Position numbers and translations under genes: made by a program
Shown: in pieces, positions 1 to 8,220 of the stretch
Layout: every line of letters starts with the position of its first letter
Numbering within the stretch: position 1 is the stretch's first letter
Notes under the pieces: generated by a model
The model's database searches: none
Told to the model about the DNA's origin: nothing
The model's input: the letters and a program-made list of their open reading frames with translations, nothing else
Source of the DNA: CAYNTG01 sp964400105
GTDB taxonomy: Bacteria; UBP14; UBA6098
Assembly (NCBI GenBank): GCA_964400105.1
Contig: CAYNTG010000033.1
Coordinates: forward strand, 1-21,081
Direction of reading: 5' to 3'
DNA: 21,081 bases

Positions 1-8
1 GTTTAGAT

Positions 9-28
9 TATAATTCAATTTTAAGGAA
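9..28 (+). promoter_or_regulatory. Possible -10 element and ribosome binding site before the small first ORF
   Basis: A perfect TATAAT lies at 9-14 and would place a transcription start near 21. An AAGGAA Shine-Dalgarno-like element at 23-28 is well spaced for the ATG at 35. The matching -35 region would lie outside the window, so only half of the promoter can be judged. Confidence 0.3.
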
Positions 29-34
29 ATGGAC

Positions 35-226
35 ATGAGATTTCCAGCTATCGCCATTTTCGGTATCATTTTATTCGCCGTATCTTTGATCGCGATTCCG
101 TGCCAATCGACGCGTCGAGATCGACCTCGAATTTTCGATGTAGCCTCACTGACAGGATATGTTATCACTGCGAAAAAATATTGTAAAACTCGATTAATTA
201 CAATATACTTGAATTATGAAGATTAA
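35..226 (+). CDS. Small hydrophobic/exported peptide, doubtful
   Basis: I do not recognise this 63-residue reading frame. Residues 4-22 are a hydrophobic stretch that could be a signal peptide or membrane anchor, followed by a Cys (AIPC, a poor lipobox) and a basic tail with no motif. I chose the ATG at 35 over the one at 29 because AAGGAA at 23-28 is only a base from the first but well spaced for the second. A TATAAT at 9-14 supports transcription. It overlaps the start of the next gene by 11 bp, and that gene's probable promoter lies inside it. It may be a genuine small protein, the remnant of a longer exported gene, or chance. Confidence 0.35.
   Translation: MRFPAIAIFGIILFAVSLIAIPCQSTRRDRPRIFDVASLTGYVITAKKYCKTRLITIYLNYED
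181..209 (+). promoter_or_regulatory. Promoter abutting the start codon of the amidotransferase-fold gene
   Basis: TTGTAA (181-186), a 17-bp spacer and TATACT (204-209) form a good sigma70-type promoter. Only 6 nt separate the -10 box from the ATG at 216, so transcription would begin at or next to the A of the start codon. No Shine-Dalgarno sequence is present. Together these suggest a leaderless mRNA. Confidence 0.5.
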
Positions 227-1757
227 TGGAGCGGGGATACTGCTTTTTTCGTTCGCGATTTTGATAACGAATTGCTACGGAACTCAAGGCTTTTACAAAG
301 ACCTTTTTATGGATGGCGGAGTTAAATTAACATCCAGGATTACGCTTCCAGCGGCGGATTCGCTGGATTTCGATTGGGAATTTCTCGCAACAGAATCCGA
401 GACCACTCAAAGCTCGGTGATGATCGAATCCCCGGATGACGAAAACGGTGCGTTGTTGTATCCCGACGGAGCTCCGAGGTTTCGTGCGTTTTATTCGAAC
501 GGAGGTTCTGCGACAAGACACGGAAATTCGCTCGGCGAGGAGGGGCGAAATCGCGTTCGGGCGTTTTACTACAACGGTGGGAGCTATACCGGTTCATGCG
601 CCGGCGCTTTTCTTGCATCGATAAGCTATCTTTCGAGCGGGACATGCGAGGCCTATTATCGAATATGGCCCGGGCGAACCGCATCCACCGGCCTGTCCGA
701 CACTTACACCGGCCATTTTATCGAGACGGGATCGCCGCTTCTGGATTATTTCGACTTTGGCGGCGATATGTATATCGATAATATCTATCACAACGGCGGC
801 TGCTTCGCCCGCGAGGATATCGATTATCCGCCCGAAACGGAGGTCCTGCTTCTATACGATTATTCGGGCAGAACGATGCACATGAAGCCGAGCTGCTGGG
901 CATATAAAGGTTCCGCGATGACCGGCAGAATTGTCGTGATCGGATCACATCCCGAGGGAGTATATTCCGGCGAGCGATTGAATTTGACCGAAGCGATTTT
1001 CCTCTATGCGCTCGATGGAATAGGCGCACCAACGGTTAAAGTCGAATTGGAAAATGGAATACCGCGAACGATGGATCGATACACCTCGGACAGCCTTCCT
1101 GATTTTGCTAGGATCGGAGATAAACAGTATCATCATTTCACGGTGGATCTTCCGATGGATGTCAACGAAATTCGGGTCATTCTCAATGGCGAAAGCGGTT
1201 TCGATTTCAATCTATACATCGACAGCACGGATTTCGCTTTCGAGGGTTCCGCCGATTTCTCCGATCTTTCGCCCGGTGCGGATAAGGTTATTTCCATAAT
1301 CGAACCGGATGCGGGGATATGGTTCATTTCTGTGGAATGCGCGAGCACAGTGACGGCTACTCCGGTGTCGTGGGGATACGAATACTCCGGCGATCTCGCG
1401 GTTCTCGACGGTCTGTCATATACGATCACGGCCACCTGGGATACCACTACTGTAGCGGTTCCCGAAATCGATAAACCGACCGATTTCGTAATCGAAGGCA
1501 ATTACCCGAATCCATTCAACAGCTCGACGCGTCTCGTAGTAGAATTTGATTCTTCGGATGAAACCGAAATCGATATACTCGCCGCAGACGGCAGATTGGT
1601 CAAGAATCTCTACCGGGGATGTCCCGGCGCGAACGAGATGGAATTCACATGGCACGCCGACGATAATCTCGGAATCGACGCGCCATCCGGGGTCTATTTT
1701 TTCCGGGTTAGGTCTGGAAACAAACAGGAAATTAAACGTGCATTACTAATTCGTTAG
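216..1757 (+). CDS. Exported BPL-N-like amidotransferase-fold protein with PPC domain and C-terminal sorting domain
   Basis: This is a 513-residue exported protein. Residues 1-22 look like a signal peptide. Residues about 75-270 resemble the class I glutamine-amidotransferase-like fold of the biotin-protein-ligase N-terminal (BPL_N) family: GSCAGA carries the nucleophile-elbow Cys128, and GSHPEG supplies His245 and Glu247. About 285-405 resembles a bacterial pre-peptidase C-terminal (PPC) beta-sandwich. The last ~85 residues (NYPNPFNSST onward) match the FlgD-like or type IX secretion type A sorting domain common in FCB bacteria. The reaction and substrate are unknown; BPL-N domains are usually cytoplasmic or fused to other enzymes, so an exported one is unusual. 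The ATG at 216 is required to include the signal peptide. The rhodanese gene follows after 8 bp, so the two are probably co-transcribed. Confidence 0.8.
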   Translation: MKINGAGILLFSFAILITNCYGTQGFYKDLFMDGGVKLTSRITLPAADSLDFDWEFLATESETTQSSVMIESPDDENGALLYPDGAPRFRAFYSNGGSATRHGNSLGEEGRNRVRAFYYNGGSYTGSCAGAFLASISYLSSGTCEAYYRIWPGRTASTGLSDTYTGHFIETGSPLLDYFDFGGDMYIDNIYHNGGCFAREDIDYPPETEVLLLYDYSGRTMHMKPSCWAYKGSAMTGRIVVIGSHPEGVYSGERLNLTEAIFLYALDGIGAPTVKVELENGIPRTMDRYTSDSLPDFARIGDKQYHHFTVDLPMDVNEIRVILNGESGFDFNLYIDSTDFAFEGSADFSDLSPGADKVISIIEPDAGIWFISVECASTVTATPVSWGYEYSGDLAVLDGLSYTITATWDTTTVAVPEIDKPTDFVIEGNYPNPFNSSTRLVVEFDSSDETEIDILAADGRLVKNLYRGCPGANEMEFTWHADDNLGIDAPSGVYFFRVRSGNKQEIKRALLIR

Positions 1758-1765
1758 GGAGGAAT

Positions 1766-2167
1766 ATGAAAAAATGTCTATTTGTCATCGGTCTATTTGC
1801 TTTTATTTTATCGATGGCGTGTCACGAGGGATACTCCGGCGCGGAAGGCGTCTCGCTTGGTAAATTTATCGAGCCGGAATCGTTAAAAAAACTCACGGAA
1901 AGCCCGGTTGACAGCATCTGGATTATCGATGTCAGACCGTCCGGAGCTTATCGAAAAGGCCACATTCCAACCGCGAAATCCTTTCCATCGGGCGAGATTA
2001 TGGACCGCCTCGACGAGCTTCCAAAGACGCAATACCTCATTTTATATTGTGAAACAGGCGGCCGCGCACAGATGGTGATTAATAAGCTCGAAGGCGCCGG
2101 ATACACGCGCCTTTTCAATTGGGGCGGTTATAAGCGCTGGAAATGGGATTACGTAAAAGTGGAGTAG
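1766..2167 (+). CDS. Exported rhodanese-like protein, probable lipoprotein
   Basis: This 133-residue protein has a hydrophobic leader ending in SMAC (Cys19), an imperfect lipobox, so it is either a lipoprotein or secreted. Residues about 30-130 form one rhodanese domain: IDVRP (53-57), GHIPTA (65-70), and an active-site loop beginning at Cys95 and ending at Arg100 (CETGGR). Single-domain rhodaneses transfer sulfane sulfur or bind thiols; the active Cys is present, so it may be catalytic in the periplasm. A strong Shine-Dalgarno sequence (GGGAGGA) precedes the ATG. It lies 8 bp after the amidotransferase-fold gene, so a joint function at the cell surface is an inference from operon position only. 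Confidence 0.85.
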   Translation: MKKCLFVIGLFAFILSMACHEGYSGAEGVSLGKFIEPESLKKLTESPVDSIWIIDVRPSGAYRKGHIPTAKSFPSGEIMDRLDELPKTQYLILYCETGGRAQMVINKLEGAGYTRLFNWGGYKRWKWDYVKVE

Positions 2168-2285
2168 GGAATAAATATATCGAATTTGCCGCGCTATTCT
2201 GTCCTGCGAAACGATAATGTGCTTAACCATGCAGGATTTGCTACTGCGGACAAAAGCATAGCCAGTATATCGCCGTTTATATCTG

Positions 2286-2301
2286 CCGCGACGCTGCGCG
2301 G
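2286..2301. repeat. Short GC hairpin in the gap between rhodanese and PBP genes
   Basis: CCGCG (2286-2290) and CGCGG (2297-2301) can pair around a 6-nt loop. It is the only GC-rich hairpin I found in the 204-bp gap and could end the upstream transcript, but no T-run follows on either strand. It is a weak candidate terminator. Confidence 0.2.
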
Positions 2302-2331
2302 TAATAGTATCGATAAAAGAATGAAAATGTC

Positions 2332-2360
2332 TTGAAATAAACGTGAAATAATACTATACA
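2332..2360 (+). promoter_or_regulatory. Promoter just upstream of the PBP gene
   Basis: TTGAAA (2332-2337), a 17-bp spacer and TATACA (2355-2360) are a good sigma70 match. The -10 box ends 11 nt before the ATG at 2372, leaving a leader of only about 4-6 nt. No Shine-Dalgarno sequence is visible, as would be expected for a near-leaderless mRNA. Confidence 0.5.
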
Positions 2361-2371
2361 TAGTAGATATT

Positions 2372-4582
2372 ATGTATCGGCCAACGAGAAGAATATACAG
2401 GGGCAAATCCGAACCTAAGAGCAGATCGACCATATTTAAAATACTGGTTTATCTGTTAGGCGCTATTTTCATAGGTGCATTGGCTCCTTCGATATTGCTT
2501 TTCGTGGTCTATATGCTGTATTCCCCACAGCTTCCCGATCCTCGGGTTCTCGAGGACTATACCCCAGCCTTGGTGACGAAGATATATTCTATCGATGGCG
2601 AGGTTTTGGCCGAATTTGCCGGCGAAAAGCGGATCTGGGTGTCGATATCCGAAATCTCCGAGAACATAATTAACGCCACAATCTCGGCAGAGGATAAGCT
2701 CTTTTACGATCATTGGGGTGTCAATATAATCGCTATTTCACGCGCGATCTTGATCGATATACAGCGCGGCAGCCGCGCGCAGGGAGCCTCGACGATCACC
2801 CAGCAACTTACGCGTGAGCTTTTCCTTACAAAAGAAAAACTCTTTACGCGCAAGATTCGTGAGGCGTTGACCTCGCTCAAGATAGAAAACCAGTATTCGA
2901 AATCCGAGATACTCGAGCTTTTTTTGAATCAGCAGTATCTGGGAAAAGGATGCTATGGAGTCGAGGCGGCGAGCAGGTTCTTCTTCGGAAAACACGCCTC
3001 AGAGGTCGATATAAGGGAAGCGGCGACCATCGCCGGTCTCTTGCAAGCACCGAGTAGATATACAAACAACCCCGAGCAGCTCGTTAAGCGTAGGAACATC
3101 GTCCTCTCTCTCATGCATTCAAATGATTTCATCGATAAGGGCACTTTAGACAGCCTCTCCGCAGAGGACCTGGGAATAGATTTTGAAAGGGAGGCTGTTT
3201 CGTGGAAAGCGCCGTATTTTGTGGAATATATCCGAAAATATATCGAGCGACAGTTCGGCGAAAGATACCTTTACGAGCGTGGAATCACAATTTATTCGAC
3301 TCTCGATTGGGATATGCAACAACTTGCGGACAGTGTTTTCGAGAAAAAGATCGACGCTCTCGAAAGATGGCAGCGTAAGATACATTTCGACGACGATCCG
3401 ATTTATACCGAGATGGTTTTCGATACCGTATCCGGGGATTCTGTCCGGGTGTGGAAGGAGCTTCAGGGCGCTCTTCTCGCTATGGAACCGGCCACCGGAC
3501 AAATTCGTGCGATGATCGGCGGAAGGGATTTTCTCGAAAGTCAATACAATCGATCGGTTCAGGGTGGCAGGCAACCCGGAAGTTCATTCAAGCCATTCGT
3601 TTATACGGCGGCAATCGATAACGGATGGACGCCGGTGGATACCCTTCTCGATACACCGGAGGTCTATCCGATGGACGATGGTGAGATTTGGGCGCCGAAA
3701 AACTACGACCGCGAATACAAGGGAACTATCACCATTCGTGAGGCGTTGCGTGCGAGCCGAAACGCCGCGACGGTCAAGCTTTGCAAAGCGGTCGGCCCAA
3801 AAAGGGTGGCCTGGTATGCAAAGAAAATGGGCATATCAACAAGACTCGAACCATTCCTCTCGCTTTCCATGGGCACCAGCGATGTGAAACTTATCGAGAT
3901 GGTCGAGGCATACTCGGTTTTCCCAAATATGGGAGTGCGCGTCGATCCGGTTTCGATTCTTAGGATCGTAGATCGAGACGGCAAGATCATCGAGAATAAT
4001 CTCACGCCGACCAGGGAAGAGGTTCTCGCGCCGGCCACCTCCTATGTTATGACAGATATGCTTCAGACGGTGATCGACCACGGCACCGGATACGCGGCGC
4101 GTCTTATGGGATTCGACAGGCCGGCCGGAGGCAAGACAGGCACTACAAACAATTACTCGGACGCATGGTTTGTCGGATTTTCGACACAGCTATGTTGCGG
4201 TGTTCAGGTCGGTTACGACGATTACTCGACACCTATCGGCGATGGCATGACCGGCTCCCGCGCCGCCCTTCCGATATGGACACAGTTCATGCTTTATGCC
4301 CACGACGGAATGGAAGTCGAGGATTTCCAAATCCCAAACGGTGTCGTCTTCGTCGATGTGTGCAGTGAAAGCCATAAACTCGCCACCAACCGCTGCCCGG
4401 ATGTCGATCACGAGGTTTTCGTCGGTGGCACCCAACCCACCGATTACTGCCCGCCAGGCTTTCATAATAAAAATATCCGCCCGATATTCGATCGGCGTCA
4501 GCCATCGAGCAACGGCCAGATGATCAAAACACCCGATCTCGACGGAGGGCGAAAATCACCTCCGAAAACGGGACGTTTTTAA
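2372..4582 (+). CDS. mrcA: Class A penicillin-binding protein (PBP1A family, bifunctional)
   Basis: This enzyme polymerises lipid II into glycan strands and cross-links the peptides at the outer face of the inner membrane. At 736 residues it has the usual length. A basic cytoplasmic tail leads into one membrane helix (about 22-50). The GT51 transglycosylase domain follows, with SAEDKLFYDHWG (catalytic Glu107) and the GASTITQQL motif (138-146). The transpeptidase domain has SSFK (Ser404, Lys407), SRN (462-464) and KTG (588-590), so both activities look intact. Three cysteines near the C-terminus (664, 675, 693) resemble the tail of many PBP1A homologues. It appears to be monocistronic. The symbol denotes the PBP1A family and is not proof of orthology. 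A weak AAAACG/CGTTTT hairpin overlaps its stop codon. Confidence 0.95.
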   Translation: MYRPTRRIYRGKSEPKSRSTIFKILVYLLGAIFIGALAPSILLFVVYMLYSPQLPDPRVLEDYTPALVTKIYSIDGEVLAEFAGEKRIWVSISEISENIINATISAEDKLFYDHWGVNIIAISRAILIDIQRGSRAQGASTITQQLTRELFLTKEKLFTRKIREALTSLKIENQYSKSEILELFLNQQYLGKGCYGVEAASRFFFGKHASEVDIREAATIAGLLQAPSRYTNNPEQLVKRRNIVLSLMHSNDFIDKGTLDSLSAEDLGIDFEREAVSWKAPYFVEYIRKYIERQFGERYLYERGITIYSTLDWDMQQLADSVFEKKIDALERWQRKIHFDDDPIYTEMVFDTVSGDSVRVWKELQGALLAMEPATGQIRAMIGGRDFLESQYNRSVQGGRQPGSSFKPFVYTAAIDNGWTPVDTLLDTPEVYPMDDGEIWAPKNYDREYKGTITIREALRASRNAATVKLCKAVGPKRVAWYAKKMGISTRLEPFLSLSMGTSDVKLIEMVEAYSVFPNMGVRVDPVSILRIVDRDGKIIENNLTPTREEVLAPATSYVMTDMLQTVIDHGTGYAARLMGFDRPAGGKTGTTNNYSDAWFVGFSTQLCCGVQVGYDDYSTPIGDGMTGSRAALPIWTQFMLYAHDGMEVEDFQIPNGVVFVDVCSESHKLATNRCPDVDHEVFVGGTQPTDYCPPGFHNKNIRPIFDRRQPSSNGQMIKTPDLDGGRKSPPKTGRF

Positions 4583-4661
4583 CCCTCTAACACCTCGGTC
4601 TCAGTTTTAAATTTTTATCAATTAAAGATGTATAATCAATATCGAATGCGGGATATCGTTC

Positions 4662-4677
4662 GGTTAATAAATTAACC
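4662..4677. repeat. Perfect AT-rich palindrome
   Basis: GGTTAAT and ATTAACC form 7-bp inverted arms around a 2-bp AA centre. The size and symmetry suit a dimeric DNA-binding protein. It is about 235 bp upstream of the XRE start and downstream of the PBP gene, so no target gene is obvious, and such AT-rich palindromes can arise by chance. Confidence 0.3.
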
Positions 4678-4845
4678 ATTTAATTATTACTATCTAACCT
4701 ATTTCTTGTAACCTGTTTTAATATAAGATAATATATCTACTTAAATTATAATACACACGATTATATCCAAAGAAAACCGGACTATTGCAATATCTTTCGC
4801 TCGTCGATAAAAATCAAATTCTGTAAAACTTAACCGATTCCCCCC

Positions 4846-4883
4846 TTGACAACACTATATATTTTTATATGATTATGTGTCAA
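4846..4883 (+). promoter_or_regulatory. Promoter and possible autoregulatory dyad of the XRE gene
   Basis: TTGACA (4846-4851), a 16-bp spacer and TATGAT (4868-4873) give a near-consensus promoter, with a start near 4880 and a leader of about 35 nt containing GGAGGA. TTGACA is repeated in inverted orientation as TGTCAA (4878-4883), so the -10 box and probable start site lie inside an inverted repeat. Repression by the XRE protein itself is an inference. Confidence 0.5.
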
Positions 4884-4913
4884 AGTTAATATACTAATCT
4901 ATTCGGAGGATCG

Positions 4914-5327
4914 ATGGAAAAGCTCGGGGAGAGAATACGGAGGTTGCGTCAACAGAAGAATATTTCGCAAAGACAATTTGCCAAGCTCGTTGGAACAAGC
5001 CCCGGTCTTATCTCCTTCATCGAACGCGATAGGAACAAGCCAAATTACCAGATCGTCGGTCGGATGGCGAAGGTTCTCGGAACGACCTCCGACTATCTCA
5101 TTTACGGCGGCGAGGCCTCGAGCGAATCGACCGAAGAGCTCATAAAAAGACTCAAAAAGGAACTTGGAACGGATAGTTCGCCGCAAAACGGGCTTTCCGT
5201 GACGCAAAAGGAGAGGGAAATAGTGGAAAATCACAACATCCTCTCACGTCTCTCGCGGTTATCGCGAACGAACCTCGAAATCGTGCTGGATGTTCTCAAA
5301 AGGGTCGAGCGTTTTCAAAAAGCCTAA
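4914..5327 (+). CDS. XRE-family helix-turn-helix transcriptional regulator
   Basis: This 137-residue protein has an N-terminal Cro/C1-type HTH domain (about residues 4-63): LGERIRRLRQQKNISQ supplies the first helices, and SPGLISFIERDRNKP the recognition helix and following turn. The rest is charged and helical (residues 70-137), probably for dimerisation, with no recognisable sensor domain. GGAGGA lies 7 nt before the ATG. It has its own strong promoter carrying an inverted repeat, so autoregulation is plausible. Its TAA overlaps the stop codon of the convergent barrel-protein gene by 4 bp. Its targets are unknown. It stands alone, without a toxin partner that would suggest an antitoxin. Confidence 0.9.
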   Translation: MEKLGERIRRLRQQKNISQRQFAKLVGTSPGLISFIERDRNKPNYQIVGRMAKVLGTTSDYLIYGGEASSESTEELIKRLKKELGTDSSPQNGLSVTQKEREIVENHNILSRLSRLSRTNLEIVLDVLKRVERFQKA

Positions 5328-5998
5328 TCGATCGTGATGCCGATCGATACCGCCCATCCGGCTATCTCAATTTTACCTCCCGGAAAAAGCTCCACACCCT
5401 CGATTTCGATTGGATCGTAAGCCACCGAATTGCCTAAAATATAGTCGCCCTGAATAAAAACGCCGATCCCGATAACCTTAAGCTCGATACCTGCGGAAAG
5501 ATTGGCCATGGCGGCCCATCTTCGCTCCTCCTGAACATGGAACATCGATAGCATCGTGTCGGAATCCATATAGTATTCCGCACGCTGGCTTACAACCGGC
5601 GAGATTAAACCGCCATTTATCGAGGCATAAGGATAGATACCGGTAGCGCCATTTCCGAGAAGGTAACCAAATCCGATACCGCCATAAGCCCCGAGCGCAT
5701 CGAGGCGGTGTTTATAGGCTCCAAGCGTGATCGAGTAGCTTGGATCGGGCGATGCAACGATAGGCAATGTCGCGTTGTGGATGTTGATTATCTTCGTTCC
5801 GGCCTGAAGGAAGACCGGTTCGCGAAGATAATATCGAACCTCGAAAAGATAAAAATTTGCATAGGAATCCTTCAAGGTGCTGTCCTGCGGCACGAACTGG
5901 CCTATCCCAGCCCGCAAACCGATAAATCCGAAGCAACTTCCGGCTGTGACAATTAGTGCGATAAAAAGCAATATTGTTTTAAGATTCCTCAATCTCAT
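5324..5998 (-). CDS. Small outer-membrane beta-barrel-like protein
   Basis: I do not recognise a named family. The 224-residue product begins with a signal peptide (about residues 1-23, ending near SCFG). The mature part is Gly- and aromatic-rich with short alternating hydrophobic stretches (for example LGAYGGIGFGYLLGNG and the final AGWAVSIGITID), the look of a small 8-10-strand outer-membrane barrel. A GTG one codon earlier (6001) is possible; I prefer the ATG. It is the last gene of a four-gene minus-strand operon and overlaps the end of the membrane-protein gene by 20 bp. No Shine-Dalgarno sequence is visible, so translation is probably coupled. Its stop overlaps that of the convergent XRE gene. 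Confidence 0.7.
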   Translation of the reverse strand: MRLRNLKTILLFIALIVTAGSCFGFIGLRAGIGQFVPQDSTLKDSYANFYLFEVRYYLREPVFLQAGTKIINIHNATLPIVASPDPSYSITLGAYKHRLDALGAYGGIGFGYLLGNGATGIYPYASINGGLISPVVSQRAEYYMDSDTMLSMFHVQEERRWAAMANLSAGIELKVIGIGVFIQGDYILGNSVAYDPIEIEGVELFPGGKIEIAGWAVSIGITID

Positions 5999-6497
5999 CA
6001 CTTTTGGAGGATTCGACAGTCGAGTCGCTACCGGTCTGCTTTTTATGGAAAATGCTCGCGCCTAAGAGTCCGCCAAGCGTCGCAAATATTGAATTCGTAA
6101 TAATAGCGGTAATCAACGAGCCGAAAAACATGATAGCGGGATTATTGATAAATTTTGCCATCATTTCCTGAGCCGCAGGATCGAACTCGGCGGTTTGGAA
6201 TATCTCGTATAGCATAGCGAGGTAGTTTTCGTGGAAGAAATACCATAAAATCCACATGCCGACTGACTGCACAACAGCCCCGATCAGCCCCGCAAAAAAG
6301 CCGGATAGTGCGCCCTCACCGGGCTTGACATCGCCGGTTTCCTGCTTGAAGATAAGCGCGGCCAAAACGCCACCCGCTATCACCCATAGACAGCAGATAA
6401 AATTCACGTAGTTGACTATCGGAATTACGGAAAGCAGACCTAGGACAATCCCCGGCCAGATAGCCGCCGAAAGATAGTTTTTTTTCACCTTATCCAT
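5979..6497 (-). CDS. Four-helix inner-membrane protein of unknown function
   Basis: The 172 residues contain about four membrane helices (near 10-28, 31-50, 63-88 and 120-150), rich in Gly and small residues, with a hydrophilic loop around 90-120 and a Ser/Glu-rich cytoplasmic-looking tail after 152. There are no catalytic motifs and I cannot assign a family. It resembles small Gly-rich membrane proteins of the DUF4199 or DUF5518 type only in general appearance. AGAGGT precedes the ATG closely. The gene follows the branching-enzyme gene by 16 bp and overlaps the downstream barrel gene, so it belongs to this operon. Confidence 0.75.
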   Translation of the reverse strand: MDKVKKNYLSAAIWPGIVLGLLSVIPIVNYVNFICCLWVIAGGVLAALIFKQETGDVKPGEGALSGFFAGLIGAVVQSVGMWILWYFFHENYLAMLYEIFQTAEFDPAAQEMMAKFINNPAIMFFGSLITAIITNSIFATLGGLLGASIFHKKQTGSDSTVESSKSDEIEES

Positions 6498-6513
6498 ATT
6501 ACCTCTTTTCTGT

Positions 6514-8220
6514 TCAATCGTTTCCGGGCAACTTTGCCCAGAGTTCTATGTCTATACCGGGAAAAGGATTATCCTGTTCGGCGAGAAGGCGGTAGCGCGT
6601 TTCGTCCGCTCTCGACATCGATTCGCCGTTTAGGATACGCTCGACCGCATCGGCCAATCGCACGAATGCATCGACGTGAAAAATGATCCGGCTCTCGGCA
6701 TAATCCCTCGCCGACCAGGTGCTTATCAGAAACTGCCAATCGCTGGATTCGAGCAGGAGAATCTCTTTTCCGGCCTGTTTTAAAATTTCTCCGGCCTTTT
6801 GGGGCCTACCGGCCTTTATCCAGGTTTCGACCAGATCGGTCATCCGATGTTCTGCTTTATAAATATGTTCCCATGTCCATTCGGTCCATTGATTTAGCCA
6901 GATGTAATGGAATCCTCCCTGCCCCCATGAACCCTCCGGAATGTTGATGACCGTCGAGGGCGGATATTCTTCGAGCGCACGCGATCCGGTCGTCATCTCG
7001 ACATCGGGCGTCTCCGCGATTACCTCGGCGACTCGTTCCAGCCATCGCGGTCCCTCGAACCACCAGTGCCCGAAAAGCTCGGCATCGAATGGGGCGGTCA
7101 GGACTCCCCCGTCTTTGAGCCTTTCCCTAACAATAGAAACGAAATGCCGCGCCTGCTCGTCGATAGCGCCCTCTATCCATTCCGGATGGTAGATTTTCTT
7201 GTCGGCAAGATCGGCATTCGAGTCCGTAATTCGCCAATATCTGTGGCCGCCGGGAAAGTGCTTTTTATGGAAATCGAGATATGCCGGATTGCCGGGATAT
7301 CCCCATTCGGCCGACCAGACCTGAAGTCCGGTATCCGGATCGCGGAAGAAAAATGCGGTCCCATCGTGCTTTCCGGTAGATGTCGATAAAACCATATATG
7401 GTTTAAGTGTTGTTTTTTCGGAATCACTTTGAAGCGGTTTATAGTTTTCTGAAAAGCGCGCCCAAAGCGATTTTAGCGCATCGAACCGGTCGATATAGAC
7501 TCCCTTCGATTCGCCGCCCTTCAAGAGATGCGCATCAGCCACAGTCCAATCGATACCGGCTTCATTGAGAATCTCTTCGACACCGAGTCGCTCGAACGGC
7601 TCGCCGTCCCCCACCGGCGGTTTCCAGCTATATGCCGGTCGATAGGCACATTCCGGCATCCATATCCCTTTCGGTGCGCGACCGAAGTGGCGTTTATACG
7701 ATATAACACCGTTGAAAACCTGTGCGCGAACGGCCTCGTCGGTTCCGAGAAGCGGCAGATATCCGTGCGTCGCCGCGCATGTGATGATCTCGATTAAACC
7801 GTCGTCCTGCAACCTGCGAAACTCCCCGACGATATCGTTTTTTATATCGTTATTATAGTATTGCCTAACCTCAATATACCGGTTCTCCCACATCTCCGCG
7901 AGCGCCACAAAGTCTTTATCGCCAATCGCAGCGAAATATTCGCGGTTCTGGCGGGCATCGGTGATTTTCTGTTCGAGATAGGCCTCGAACGATCCCGGAA
8001 ACTGCCGATGGGATAGCTGTTCGCAAAGGATCGGCGTAATACCTATGCTCATCCTAAACGGGACGGACTTTTCGGCCAATCGACCGAATGCCATTAGAAT
8101 CGGGATGTATGTTTCCGCAGCGGCCTCGTAAAGCCAGTCCGTGCCGTGCGGCCAGGTTCCGTGCCCCATAACATAGGGCAGGTGCGAATGCAGCACCAAA
8201 TGTAGTTTACCACCGCTCAT
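6514..8220 (-). CDS. GH57 1,4-alpha-glucan branching enzyme
   Basis: This enzyme introduces alpha-1,6 branches into glycogen-like glucans by cutting and transferring alpha-1,4 chains. The 568-residue protein fits GH57 branching enzymes (about 520-675 residues). The GH57 motifs occur in order: HSHLPYV (11-17), THGYLP (151-156), GIWMPECAY with the predicted nucleophile Glu190, and TAPFDAELFGHWWFEG (375-390) with the predicted acid/base Asp379. A helical C-terminal region (about 400-568, containing QGGFHYIWLNQWTEWTW) matches the DUF1957 part that lines the active cleft. An alpha-amylase-type GH57 activity is less likely given this tail. It lies 15 bp after the galT-like gene. The best-placed Shine-Dalgarno sequence points to a 5-codon ORF whose TGA overlaps this ATG. 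Confidence 0.9.
   Translation of the reverse strand: MSGGKLHLVLHSHLPYVMGHGTWPHGTDWLYEAAAETYIPILMAFGRLAEKSVPFRMSIGITPILCEQLSHRQFPGSFEAYLEQKITDARQNREYFAAIGDKDFVALAEMWENRYIEVRQYYNNDIKNDIVGEFRRLQDDGLIEIITCAATHGYLPLLGTDEAVRAQVFNGVISYKRHFGRAPKGIWMPECAYRPAYSWKPPVGDGEPFERLGVEEILNEAGIDWTVADAHLLKGGESKGVYIDRFDALKSLWARFSENYKPLQSDSEKTTLKPYMVLSTSTGKHDGTAFFFRDPDTGLQVWSAEWGYPGNPAYLDFHKKHFPGGHRYWRITDSNADLADKKIYHPEWIEGAIDEQARHFVSIVRERLKDGGVLTAPFDAELFGHWWFEGPRWLERVAEVIAETPDVEMTTGSRALEEYPPSTVINIPEGSWGQGGFHYIWLNQWTEWTWEHIYKAEHRMTDLVETWIKAGRPQKAGEILKQAGKEILLLESSDWQFLISTWSARDYAESRIIFHVDAFVRLADAVERILNGESMSRADETRYRLLAEQDNPFPGIDIELWAKLPGND

Larger units (their letters stand above)
4583..4913. other. 331-bp AT-rich intergenic region
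   Basis: This is the longest non-coding gap in the window. It is much more AT-rich than the flanking genes and contains no convincing ORF. I can identify a 16-bp palindrome at 4662-4677 and the promoter and possible operator for the XRE gene at 4846-4883. There is no strong terminator after the PBP gene. A small RNA here cannot be excluded. Confidence 0.6.

Noticed and set aside
4565..4579. AAAACG/CGTTTT hairpin at the end of the PBP gene as terminator
   Set aside because: The stem is only 6 bp with four A-T pairs and a 3-nt loop, and the T-run is part of the last codons; too weak to call.
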